A stretch of 64,000 nucleotides of DNA from Roseovarius autotrophicus (lineage in GTDB: Bacteria > Pseudomonadota > Alphaproteobacteria > Rhodobacterales > Rhodobacteraceae): NCBI RefSeq assembly GCF_018069895.1, contig NZ_JAGQDH010000004.1, positions 62,001 to 126,000 of the forward strand, in the 5' to 3' direction. The position numbers and the translations under genes were made by a program. The notes below the pieces were generated by a model. The model saw nothing but the letters and a program-made list of their open reading frames with translations, ran no database searches and was not told the origin of the DNA. Every line of letters begins with the position of its first letter. Position 1 is the first letter of the stretch. Shown here piece after piece: positions 1 to 7,735 of the stretch.

Positions 1-1
1 G

Positions 2-415
2 ATGAGCGCGAGTTTCACCATGGAAGGTGGCAACCTGTTCAATCAGGACCTCGCCATGCGGCTGCCGCTGGCGCGGGCCGAAGGCAAGGGCCGCGTGGGC
101 CTTGGCGCGCGCGATCTCGACTATCTCTTCACGCCGGTGCTGCTGGAAGGCGAGACCAGCCGGGGCCTTGCCATTCCGGTGCGGATCAGGGGGACATGGG
201 AGAATCCGAAGATTACGCCCGATCTGGAAAAGGCGCTTGATCTGAACCTCAAGGCCGAGCGCGAGGAACTGGAGAAGAAGGCCGAGGAGCGCATCGAACG
301 CGAGATGCAGAAACAGCTTGGCGTGACCCCGCAGGAGGGGCAGAGCACGCAGGATGCGATCCAGAAGAAGCTTGAGGACAAGGCAACAAAGAAGCTGCGC
401 AAGCTCTTCGACTGA
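2..415 (+). CDS. AsmA-family protein, C-terminal fragment (cut by window edge)
   Basis: The reading frame is open from the left edge, so only the last 137 residues or so are visible and the true start lies outside the window. The visible part ends in a long Lys/Glu-rich charged helix (KKLEDKATKKLRKLFD). It also carries a RGTWENPKITPDL stretch, typical of the C-terminal end of AsmA-like proteins. AsmA proteins are anchored in the inner membrane, have a large periplasmic part, and are linked to outer-membrane lipid and protein homeostasis. The assignment rests on these motifs only. A copy of the GAGTATTT intergenic motif follows about 10 bases after the stop. Confidence 0.6.
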   Translation: MSASFTMEGGNLFNQDLAMRLPLARAEGKGRVGLGARDLDYLFTPVLLEGETSRGLAIPVRIRGTWENPKITPDLEKALDLNLKAEREELEKKAEERIEREMQKQLGVTPQEGQSTQDAIQKKLEDKATKKLRKLFD

Positions 416-425
416 GGCGCAGGAT

Positions 426-450
426 TTGAGTATTTTCAGAACGATGAAGC
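426..450 (+). repeat. GAGTATTT...GAAC..TGAAG intergenic motif, copy 1
   Basis: This is one of four copies in the window of a pattern reading TTGAGTATTT, 3-4 variable bases, GAAC, two bases, TGAAG. The others are at 28959-28985 (minus), 56664-56688 and 60221-60245. This copy starts about 10 bases after the AsmA-like stop, and its end runs into the purine-rich ribosome-binding region of the methyltransferase gene. Its function is unknown to me. Confidence 0.6.
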
Positions 451-460
451 GAGGACCGGT

Positions 461-1660
461 ATGAGCGAGGTTCGGGCGCAATACGAGGCCTATCCCTATC
501 CGTCGCGCGACCCGCAGGAGGAGCGCAAGCGGCTGATTACCGGCTCGCCCTCGCATGTGCTGGAGGTGGATCATTTCGTCTTTCAGGGCGCGCGCGACTG
601 GTCGCGGCCCTTGCGTGTGCTGGTGGCGGGCGGCGGCACCGGTGACGGGCTCATCCAACTTGCGCAGCAGATGGCGGAGGCGGGGCGGGTGGCGGAAATT
701 GTCTATCTCGACCTCTCGACCGCCTCGCGTGCCATTGCCGAGAAGCGGGCGCGGGTGCGCGGGCTGACCGGGATACGGTTCGTCACCGGCAGCCTGATGG
801 ACGCAACCGAGCATGGGGAGTTCGACTATATCGACTGTTGCGGGGTGCTGCATCACCTGCCCGATCCGGCGGCGGGGTTTCGTGCGCTGCTGGCGGCGTT
901 GGCGCCGGGGGGCGGCATGGGCTTCATGGTCTATGCGCCCTATGGGAGGTCAGGCGTCTATCCGTTGCAGGAGGCATTCGGCGCACTTTACGAGGGCCTG
1001 CCCCCCGAGGCACGTCTTCGGGCAGCGAAGAAACTGGTGGCGGATCTGCCCGAGGGACATCCCTTTGCCTGCAACCCGAATCTGGGCGATCACAAGGATA
1101 GCGAAGCGGGGTTTTACGACCTTCTGCTGCATAGCCAGGACCGCGCCTTTGACGTGGCGGCGCTGGTGGCGATACTGGAGGAGACGGGCTGGCACCTCTC
1201 GGGGTTCACCATGCCCGCACTGTACGATCCGGGGCGGATCACGGAAGTGCCTGACCACCTAAGTCCGGTGGCGCGCATGGCGGTGGCGGAAAAGCTGCGC
1301 GGCACGATCAAGACCCATGTGGGCTATGCGGTGCGCGGCCTTGAGGCGCGCAGTCCGGCGAAGGGCACGAACCGGGCGCTGGTGCCGCATCTCAAGGGCG
1401 TGCGCGCGGGTGATCTGGCGCGGGCGGTGTCGGCGGGGCAAAGCCCGAAACTGGGCTTTGGCGGAATGCGCGCGCGGCTCTCGCTGCCGCGCGAAGCGGG
1501 GCGGCTGATCGCCGCCGTGGACGGGCGGCGCAGCCTGAGCGAGATCGCTCAGGCTACCGGAACCGACCCGCTGGCCATGGGGGCGCTCTGGGCGCGGATC
1601 GAGCGGGAACTGGGCGATTACGGGCTGATGCTCTATTCCTCGATCCTGCGGCGCGGCTGA
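461..1660 (+). CDS. class I SAM-dependent methyltransferase
   Basis: This 399-residue protein has a Rossmann methyltransferase domain in its first ~190 residues. The SAM-binding glycine motif is RVLVAGGGTGDG, the acidic ribose-binding residue is in VYLDLS, and a post-motif reads DYIDCCGVLHHLPDP. That is the pattern of small-molecule methyltransferases of the UbiE/Methyltransf_11-25 type. The remaining ~200 residues form a separate C-terminal region, possibly including a winged-helix-like segment (SLSEIAQATG), that I cannot name. The substrate is unknown. The start is an ATG with GAAGCGAGG upstream. It converges with the Lrp regulator gene, with only 4 bases between the stops. Confidence 0.8.
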   Translation: MSEVRAQYEAYPYPSRDPQEERKRLITGSPSHVLEVDHFVFQGARDWSRPLRVLVAGGGTGDGLIQLAQQMAEAGRVAEIVYLDLSTASRAIAEKRARVRGLTGIRFVTGSLMDATEHGEFDYIDCCGVLHHLPDPAAGFRALLAALAPGGGMGFMVYAPYGRSGVYPLQEAFGALYEGLPPEARLRAAKKLVADLPEGHPFACNPNLGDHKDSEAGFYDLLLHSQDRAFDVAALVAILEETGWHLSGFTMPALYDPGRITEVPDHLSPVARMAVAEKLRGTIKTHVGYAVRGLEARSPAKGTNRALVPHLKGVRAGDLARAVSAGQSPKLGFGGMRARLSLPREAGRLIAAVDGRRSLSEIAQATGTDPLAMGALWARIERELGDYGLMLYSSILRRG

Positions 1661-1664
1661 GCAT

Positions 1665-2120
1665 TCAGACCTCGGGCAGCACGTCGCGCCGGATCATGGT
1701 GCGCAGCGCGAAGCTCGATCGCAGAGCGCGGATGCCCGGCGTCTGCATCAGCCCCTCTTCGAGGAAGCGGTCGAAGGCGGCCAGGTCGGCGGCGACCACG
1801 CGCAGGAGCACATCGCGCGTGCCGGTCATGAGGTAGCATTCCATCACTTCGTCGAAGCGGCGCAAGCGGTCCTCGAAAGCGCGGATCGCATCGCGACTGT
1901 GCTGTTCCAGTTCCACGAAGATGAAGATGCTGAGCGGCAGGCCGAGTTTCTCCTGATCGACGCGCGCGCCATAGCCGGTGATCACGCCCGTGGCCTCGAG
2001 CCGGGCGATGCGGCGCGCAAGCGGTGTGGGCGAGAGCCCCACCTCGGCCGAGAGATCGGCGAGACGCGCGCGCCCGTCGCGTTGCAGGGCGGTGATGATG
2101 CGGCGGTCGATACTGTCCAT
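1665..2120 (-). CDS. Lrp/AsnC-family transcriptional regulator
   Basis: This 151-residue protein has the two-domain Lrp layout. An N-terminal winged helix-turn-helix begins MDSIDRRIITALQRDGR and contains ADLSAEVGLSPTPLARRIARLEATG. A C-terminal RAM/AsnC ligand-binding domain follows (residues ~65-151), with the usual VMECYLMTGTRDVLLRVV stretch. The start is the ATG at 2120 because the family begins at the MDxxDRxII motif; the open frame further upstream is not family-like. It is divergent from a leucine-dehydrogenase-like gene that it probably controls in response to amino acids. The 119-base gap holds inverted repeats. Confidence 0.92.
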   Translation of the reverse strand: MDSIDRRIITALQRDGRARLADLSAEVGLSPTPLARRIARLEATGVITGYGARVDQEKLGLPLSIFIFVELEQHSRDAIRAFEDRLRRFDEVMECYLMTGTRDVLLRVVAADLAAFDRFLEEGLMQTPGIRALRSSFALRTMIRRDVLPEV

Positions 2121-2143
2121 TCTTTCCAATCTCCCGGCCCGTT

Positions 2144-2189
2144 TTGGGGCAAATCCCCAATACTCACGTCGAATTGAGCAAGATTTGCA
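2144..2189. promoter_or_regulatory. candidate Lrp operator between divergent genes
   Basis: The gap between the Lrp gene and the amino-acid dehydrogenase holds a perfect inverted repeat TTGGGG-N5-CCCCAA (2144-2160). A short dyad GCAA-GAT-TTGC lies at 2179-2189, followed by an A/T-rich tract. Lrp-family proteins usually bind such dyads in the shared promoter of the divergent target. This is inference from position and symmetry only. Confidence 0.4.
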
Positions 2190-2239
2190 GTTTTTCGGCG
2201 CTGCTTTGCTTCTACCTTGGGCGAGAGGAGGATTCCACC

Positions 2240-3286
2240 ATGCTGACACGTCTGGCATCTGCAACCCATGAAGAGGTTTACCGCGTCGAGGATCGCGCCA
2301 GCGGCCTGCGCGGGTTCATCGCGCTGCATTCCACCCGGCTTGGCCCGGCTGCGGGCGGCTTGCGGATGCGCGCCTATGACAGCGAGGAGGCCGCGCTTGC
2401 CGATGTGCTGAACCTTGCGCGCGGCATGAGCTACAAGAACGCGGCCGCCGGTCTGCCGCTGGGGGGCGGCAAGGCGGTGATCATGGGCGATCCCGCACGC
2501 GACAAGACGCCCGCGCTTTTGCGGGCGATGGGGCGGGCCATTGATGCGCTCGGGGGCCGCTACTGGACCGCCGAGGACATGGGGATGGCCCCCGAGGACA
2601 TGGCAGAAATCGCGCGCGCGACGCGGTTCGTCGCGGGGCTGGATGCCGGCGCACATGCAAGCGGCGATCCCTCCCCGGTGACGGCGCGGGGCGTGCTGGG
2701 GGCGATGCGCGCCGGGGCTTCGCGGCTCTGGGGGAGCGACGATCTGACGGGGTGCAGCGTAGCGGTGCAGGGGCTGGGCCATGTGGGCTGGCATCTCTGC
2801 CGGTTGCTTGACGAGGCGGGGGCGCGTCTGGTGGTGGCCGATATGGACCCGGTGCGGGCAGCCGAGACGGTGCGCGCCTTCGGCGCACGGGAAGTGTCGC
2901 CCGACGGGATTCACGCGGTGGCGGTGGATGTCTTTGCGCCCTGCGCCATCGGCGGGGTGCTCAATGCCGCAACCATCCCCGAAGTTCGCGCGAAGATGAT
3001 CTGCGGCGCGGCCAATAACCAGCTTGCCACGCCGGAGGATGCGGATGCGCTCCATGCGCGCGGCATCCTCTACCTGCCCGATTACGTGGCCAATGGCGGC
3101 GGCATCATCAACGTCGCCGCCGAGATCCTGCGGATCGGAGACCGGGGACCGTGGGTTGAGGAGCGGCTTGCCGCGATGCGCGTCACGATGGAGCGTCTTC
3201 TTGCGCGCGCGGCGGGCGAGGGTGTGAGCCCCGCGCCGATGGCCGACCGCATGGTGGAAGAGGCGTTGCTGGCGCGCGCGGGATGA
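2240..3286 (+). CDS. Glu/Leu/Phe/Val dehydrogenase family protein, leucine dehydrogenase-like
   Basis: This 348-residue protein would oxidatively deaminate a branched-chain or aromatic amino acid to its 2-oxo acid with NAD. Catalytic landmarks of leucine dehydrogenases are present: MSYKNA with Lys66, LPLGGGKAV with Lys78, and YWTAEDMGM with the catalytic Asp. A Rossmann dinucleotide site (VQGLGHVGWHL, ~residues 175-187) follows. The length fits leucine/phenylalanine dehydrogenase better than the ~420-450 residues of glutamate dehydrogenase. The start is the ATG at 2240 behind GAGAGGAGGA. The divergent Lrp gene suggests amino-acid-responsive catabolism. Exact substrate is not certain. Confidence 0.88.
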   Translation: MLTRLASATHEEVYRVEDRASGLRGFIALHSTRLGPAAGGLRMRAYDSEEAALADVLNLARGMSYKNAAAGLPLGGGKAVIMGDPARDKTPALLRAMGRAIDALGGRYWTAEDMGMAPEDMAEIARATRFVAGLDAGAHASGDPSPVTARGVLGAMRAGASRLWGSDDLTGCSVAVQGLGHVGWHLCRLLDEAGARLVVADMDPVRAAETVRAFGAREVSPDGIHAVAVDVFAPCAIGGVLNAATIPEVRAKMICGAANNQLATPEDADALHARGILYLPDYVANGGGIINVAAEILRIGDRGPWVEERLAAMRVTMERLLARAAGEGVSPAPMADRMVEEALLARAG

Positions 3287-3339
3287 ATTGAGCGCGGCGC
3301 GCGGCTCTGCTAGGGTGGCCAAGGCTCGGAGGTCCTGCC

Positions 3340-4269
3340 ATGCGCCTGCTCGTTTCGCTCGGAATGATGATCGCCCTGGGCGGCGCGGCGGCGGCATCCG
3401 AGACGCGACTGAGCGAGGGGGTGTCCCTCGCGCAGGGCAGTTTCAACACCGGCGGCGGCATGACCGTGGCGGCGGAGTTGCGGCGCACGTCGACGGGGGG
3501 CACGGCGCTTTGCGGCGTCTGGGCCGAAAGCGAGAGCCAGGCAGCCTATACCGCAGGCGAGGCGCGGCGGGTGCTGGATCACGCGAGCGTATCGGTCGGC
3601 GGGCGGCGGATCGCACAGGATCTGGGCTTTTTGCCGAAGATCGCGCCGCGCCTCGATTACGCAGGCGCGCCCGCGCGGTGTCGGCTGGTCGATCTGCCCT
3701 GGCGCGCCGGGCTTGTGCCCGAGGTGTTCCTGCCGCGTCGCGTGATTCAGCCGGGCAATCGTGACACCGGCAACAATCTGGTGCGGTTCGACCCGACCGG
3801 GGCGGGGGCGATGGCGGATGCGCTCGATCTTGTGCCGCTGGTGCGGCGCCACATCGGCCTGGTGCCGCTTTCGCCCGCAGCACGGGTGGTGGAGGGGCGT
3901 TACAGCAGCGGCGGCGGCTTGCGGCTGGCCGCCGAGATCGTTTCGGTGAACGGGCGTGCAGCGCTTTGCGGGGTGTGGTCGGACCTGCCGGGGCAGGTGC
4001 CGCAGACCGAACCGCTTGGGCGCGCGGTGCTGCGCGAGGCGGTTGTTACGCTTGGCGGGCGCGCGCTTTCGGTCGATCCGGGTGCGCTGCGGCGGGTGAG
4101 TGCGCGCGGCGATTACACGGGCGCCGCCGCGAATTGCCTTGACACAGGACTGCGCTGGATGCCGGCGCTTGGGCACGTGCAGTCTGGTATCGCGCTGCCG
4201 AACATTGTGGTCCATCGCAACACCACGCCACGGGGCGCGCAGGTCATCCGCTTTGCCCCGCGGGGCTGA
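3340..4269 (+). CDS. secreted protein of unknown function with two internal repeats
   Basis: This 309-residue protein starts with a signal peptide (MRLLVSLGMMIALGGAAAAS), so it is probably periplasmic. The mature part is two tandem repeats of ~140 residues. Each runs SxGGGxxxAAE, then ALCGVW, then VxLGGR, then DYxGAxAxC, and ends in (N/Q)xVRF or QVIRF. The first ALCGVW is near residue 57 and the second near residue 208. Each repeat keeps two matching cysteines, which could form a disulfide. I recognise no named family. It lies alone between the dehydrogenase and the convergent ABC operon. Confidence 0.7.
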   Translation: MRLLVSLGMMIALGGAAAASETRLSEGVSLAQGSFNTGGGMTVAAELRRTSTGGTALCGVWAESESQAAYTAGEARRVLDHASVSVGGRRIAQDLGFLPKIAPRLDYAGAPARCRLVDLPWRAGLVPEVFLPRRVIQPGNRDTGNNLVRFDPTGAGAMADALDLVPLVRRHIGLVPLSPAARVVEGRYSSGGGLRLAAEIVSVNGRAALCGVWSDLPGQVPQTEPLGRAVLREAVVTLGGRALSVDPGALRRVSARGDYTGAAANCLDTGLRWMPALGHVQSGIALPNIVVHRNTTPRGAQVIRFAPRG

Positions 4270-4275
4270 GGCCGC

Positions 4276-5241
4276 CTATTGCGCCAGATGACAGGCCACG
4301 CGTGCGCCGCCAACGGCGCGCATCTCGGGGCGCTCGCGGCGGCACCGCTCGACGGCGATGGGGCAGCGCGGGTGAAAGGCGCAGCCCGAGGGCGGGTTGA
4401 TCGGATCGGGAATCTCGCCCTTGGGCGGCACGATCTCGCGGCCAAACCCATCCATCCGGGGGGCTGCGGCAAAGAGCATCTGCGTATAGGGGTGGCGCGG
4501 GGTGGCGAACAGCTCGTCGCGCGGCGCCTCCTCGACCAGCCGCCCCAGATAGAGCACGCCGATCACATCGGCCATGTGCTGCACCACGGTCAGATCGTGG
4601 CTGATGAACAGATAGGTGAGGCCAAATTCCTCGCGCAGATCGCTCATCAGGTTGAGAACCTGCGCCTGCACGCTCACGTCAAGCGCCGATGTCGGCTCGT
4701 CGCAGACGATCACGCGCGGCTCTGACGCCAATGCACGGGCGATGCAGATGCGCTGTCGCTGGCCGCCGGAAAACTCGTGCGGGTATTTGTCGGCATCCAC
4801 CGCCGCCAGCCCCACCTGTTCCAGCAATCGCTCGGCGAGGCCCTGCGTATCGCCGCCCTGCACCGCCACCGGCTCTTCGATGATGCTGCGCACCCGCCAG
4901 CGCGGGTTGAGCGAGGCGAAAGGATCCTGAAAGATCATCTGGATATCTGCGCGCACCCGCGCCACCGCCGCCGCATCGGCGGAATTGGCGAGGTCCACAC
5001 CCTCGATCTCGACCGCCCCCGACGAGGGGCGCAGCAGGCCCACCACCATCTTGCCGATGGTGGATTTGCCCGATCCGCTTTCGCCGACAAGCGCATAGAC
5101 GGATCTTTCCGGCACCTCGAAGGACACATCGGAAACGGCCGTGAGATGCGCCTTGGGCAGACGCTCGATCACGCGATTGAGCCAGGGTTTCGACACGTCG
5201 AAAACGCGGGTGAGGTTCTTCACCGAAATGAGCGCGCTCAT
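4276..5241 (-). CDS. peptide ABC transporter ATP-binding protein, DppF/OppF-like
   Basis: This 321-residue ATPase is the last gene of a five-gene peptide transport operon. It has Walker A GESGSGKST, signature EFSGGQRQR, Walker B VIVCDEPTSALD and H-loop FISHDLTVV. A C-terminal oligopeptide/dipeptide tail with cysteines (GCAFHPRCPIAVERC) is typical of DppF/OppF. The ATG start at 5241 overlaps the stop region of the upstream ATPase gene by 4 bases, so the two are probably translationally coupled. It would pair with the DppD-like subunit to power import of short peptides or a similar solute. Confidence 0.93.
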   Translation of the reverse strand: MSALISVKNLTRVFDVSKPWLNRVIERLPKAHLTAVSDVSFEVPERSVYALVGESGSGKSTIGKMVVGLLRPSSGAVEIEGVDLANSADAAAVARVRADIQMIFQDPFASLNPRWRVRSIIEEPVAVQGGDTQGLAERLLEQVGLAAVDADKYPHEFSGGQRQRICIARALASEPRVIVCDEPTSALDVSVQAQVLNLMSDLREEFGLTYLFISHDLTVVQHMADVIGVLYLGRLVEEAPRDELFATPRHPYTQMLFAAAPRMDGFGREIVPPKGEIPDPINPPSGCAFHPRCPIAVERCRRERPEMRAVGGARVACHLAQ

Positions 5242-6227
5242 GCCACATCCTCGCCGGCGGATTGCGTCAGCGGATACCAGCAGGCCGCGCGCCCGCCGCA
5301 GCCCGTGACCGTGGGCGCAGGGTCTTGGCGGCATTGCGCATCCGCCCGCTCGCAGCGCGGATGAAAGGCGCAGCCCTCGGGCAGCGCATCGAGGCGCGGC
5401 ATCGCGCCGGGGATCTGGCGCAGGCGTCTTTGCCCGGCACTCGCCAGCGGGGTCGAGGCCATCAGCCCCGCCGTATAGGGATGGGATGCGGTCTGGATCA
5501 CATCGCGCACCGGCCCGATCTCGGCCAGCCGCCCGGCATAGACCACCGCCACCCGGTCAGCGGCCTCGGCAATCACGCCCATGTCATGCGTGACCAGCAT
5601 CACCGCCAGCCCGCGTTCGCGGCAGAGCCGCCGCAAGAGCGCCACAATCTGCGCCTGCACGCTCACGTCAAGCGCGGTCGTCGGCTCGTCGGCGATGACA
5701 AGTTCCGGCTCGGCGCACAGCGCAAGCGCGATCACCACGCGCTGCCGCATCCCGCCCGAAAATTCAAACGGATAAGAGCCGATGCGCGCCTTCGCCGCCG
5801 GGATACCCACCTCGTCAAGCGCGGCCACGGCGCGCCGCCCCGCCTCGGCCTCGCTCACGCCCAGATGCAGGCGGATCGTCTCCGAGAGTTGTTCCCCCAC
5901 CGTCAAGAGCGGGTTGAGCGAGGTCAGCGGATCCTGAAAGATCATGCCGATCCGCTTGCCGCGAATGCGCCGCATCTCCTCGGGGCGCAGGTTGTCGATG
6001 CGCGCGCCCTTGAGCCGCACCTCGCCGCCGGTGATCCGCGCAGGGCGGTCCAGCAGACCGATCACGGCATTGCCGGTCATGGATTTTCCAGCGCCGGATT
6101 CGCCCACAACACCCAGCGTCTCGCCCGCCGCGATGTCAAAGCTCATCCCGTCCACAGGCCGCAGAACGCCGCGCCTTGTGGGGATTTCCACGGTCAGGTT
6201 TCGGACGGACAGGACGGGGGTGGTCAT
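5238..6227 (-). CDS. peptide ABC transporter ATP-binding protein, DppD/OppD-like
   Basis: This 329-residue ATPase shows Walker A GESGAGKS, signature FEFSGGMRQRV, Walker B LVIADEPTTALD and switch histidine LVTHDMGV. Its C-terminal oligo_HPY tail contains cysteines (GCAFHPRCERADAQC). It forms the heterodimeric motor with the DppF-like gene. Its ATG overlaps the TGA stop of the upstream HEPN-like gene in an ATGA arrangement. Ribosomes finishing that unrelated gene could therefore reinitiate here. Confidence 0.93.
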   Translation of the reverse strand: MTTPVLSVRNLTVEIPTRRGVLRPVDGMSFDIAAGETLGVVGESGAGKSMTGNAVIGLLDRPARITGGEVRLKGARIDNLRPEEMRRIRGKRIGMIFQDPLTSLNPLLTVGEQLSETIRLHLGVSEAEAGRRAVAALDEVGIPAAKARIGSYPFEFSGGMRQRVVIALALCAEPELVIADEPTTALDVSVQAQIVALLRRLCRERGLAVMLVTHDMGVIAEAADRVAVVYAGRLAEIGPVRDVIQTASHPYTAGLMASTPLASAGQRRLRQIPGAMPRLDALPEGCAFHPRCERADAQCRQDPAPTVTGCGGRAACWYPLTQSAGEDVA

Positions 6228-6748
6228 GCTGACGCACCTTTGTTCAGGTGAAGCATCACCTCAAGCATGACTTGGGATGCATGATCGAAGTTTTCTTTCT
6301 GATCGACCATCCTATCCTGCCACTTCATTCCATGGAACAGATTGCTTCGAAGCCTGTAGGTTATGACAAATGCTGCGTTCAGTGCAGCTTTATCATTATC
6401 AGGATTAAAAAGATCAATGTGTAACAAGTCGGATTTATCGCTAGCTTGGCAATGCAACGCATCCTTGAGACCTTCGCTGCAAAGCCCGTCATACCTGGCA
6501 TGCCAAAATTGATAAGCCGCTTCACATCTTGGACCAGAAAAACCTTTATGTCTCAGGTGCGCGGCAAGTTTTCGGAGCTTCCCAGCATTCAGGGATTCAG
6601 AACCACTCAATATAATTGTCTTCTCTGATATCGTTCTTTCAAAACACGTCCATATAAGCGAAAATTCACGAATCGCTTCCTTGTCCTGCGCTTGAAGATC
6701 CCCATAGGGCGGAAACGCTTTCTCAAGTTCGATTGCTTCACTGACCAT
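6224..6748 (-). CDS. HEPN-like protein inserted in the peptide ABC operon
   Basis: This 174-residue soluble, mostly helical protein is clearly more AT-rich than its neighbours and uses many codons ending in A or T, suggesting acquisition from elsewhere. Residues 29-40 (FSLIWTCFERTI) resemble the first helix of HEPN domains. Residues 132-139 (RLRSNLFH) give Arg134-x4-His139, the R-x4-H signature of HEPN ribonucleases, followed by GMKW. HEPN proteins are often toxins or abortive-infection RNases, but some lack activity. No antitoxin-like gene is adjacent. It sits between the DppC- and DppD-like genes, 36 bases after the former, and its stop overlaps the next start. The family call is by motif only. 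Confidence 0.55.
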   Translation of the reverse strand: MVSEAIELEKAFPPYGDLQAQDKEAIREFSLIWTCFERTISEKTIILSGSESLNAGKLRKLAAHLRHKGFSGPRCEAAYQFWHARYDGLCSEGLKDALHCQASDKSDLLHIDLFNPDNDKAALNAAFVITYRLRSNLFHGMKWQDRMVDQKENFDHASQVMLEVMLHLNKGASA

Positions 6749-6784
6749 TTCAAACTTAAACTTTCTCAGGGGGATATTTCCAAT

Positions 6785-7735
6785 TCATCGCAGCCTCGGG
6801 TTCAGCGCATCGCGCAGCCAGTCGCCCAGCAGGTTCACCGACAGCGCCAGCGCCAGCAAGGTAATCGCCGGGAACAGCAGGATCCACCACTCACCCGAGA
6901 ACAGGAACCCCTGCCCGATGCGGATGAGCGTGCCAAGCGAGGGTTGCGTGGGCGGCGCGCCGACGCCCAGAAACGACAGCGTTGCCTCTGCGATGATCGC
7001 CAGCGCCAGCGAGATGGTGGCGATCACCAGCACCGGGTTGAGCACGTTGGGCAGGATATGCCGCAGCATGATCGAGACCGGCTTGCGCCCGATGAGCCGC
7101 GCCGCCTGCACATATTCGCGGCTTTTCTCCACCATGGTTGCGCCGCGCACGACGCGCGCGAACTGCACCCAGTCGCTGAGGCCAATGGCCAGGATCAGCA
7201 CCCAGATCGCCATCTGGTCACGATGTTCGGGCGGCGTGATCCCCTTGGCGATGCCAAAGATCAGCATGGCGACCAGGATCGCCGGAAAGGTCAGTTGCAC
7301 ATCGGCCACGCGCATGATGATCGTCTCGGTCCAACCGCCGACATAGCCCGCCACAAGCCCCAGCGTCACGCCGATCACCAGCGCCAGCATCACCGCCGAG
7401 AACCCCACGAAAAGCGAGATCCGCATTCCGTAAAGGATGGTCGAGAACACATCGCGCCCCTGATCGTCGGTGCCCAGCAGGAACACCTCGCCGGTAAAGG
7501 CATTGGGCGCCATCGGCGCGGTAAACCCGTTCATCAGGTTGAGCGTGGCGGGGTCGAACGGGTTGTGCGGCGCGATGAGCGGCGCCAGCACGGCCGCCAG
7601 CACAAGGATCAGCACCACAGCGGTTGAGGCCATCGCCACGGGGGCGTGACGGAAGGACCAGATGAAATCGCTCTCCCATGCGCGGCGCAGGCGCGCGGGC
7701 GCGGCGGCGGGGGTGTTGAGGGCCTCGTCGCTCAT
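6785..7735 (-). CDS. peptide ABC transporter permease, DppC/OppC-like
   Basis: This 316-residue inner-membrane permease has an N-terminal cytoplasmic arm (through AWESDFIWSF), a first membrane segment near residues 30-50, and a binding-protein-dependent transport domain. The cytoplasmic EAA-like coupling loop reads GRKPVSIMLRHILPNVLNP. A GTDDQGRDVFSTILYG motif is typical of DppC/OppC. It overlaps the DppB-like gene by 4 bases. The two permeases form the transmembrane channel. Confidence 0.94.
   Translation of the reverse strand: MSDEALNTPAAAPARLRRAWESDFIWSFRHAPVAMASTAVVLILVLAAVLAPLIAPHNPFDPATLNLMNGFTAPMAPNAFTGEVFLLGTDDQGRDVFSTILYGMRISLFVGFSAVMLALVIGVTLGLVAGYVGGWTETIIMRVADVQLTFPAILVAMLIFGIAKGITPPEHRDQMAIWVLILAIGLSDWVQFARVVRGATMVEKSREYVQAARLIGRKPVSIMLRHILPNVLNPVLVIATISLALAIIAEATLSFLGVGAPPTQPSLGTLIRIGQGFLFSGEWWILLFPAITLLALALSVNLLGDWLRDALNPRLR

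Noticed and set aside
2144..2170. A fifth copy of the GAGTATTT motif on the minus strand near 2160
   Set aside because: It matches only GAGTATT and GGGGA; the GAAC..TGAA half is missing. I treated it as chance or operator sequence.
6224..6748. A toxin-antitoxin pair in the dpp operon
   Set aside because: Only one foreign gene is present. No small antitoxin or nucleotidyltransferase lies next to it.
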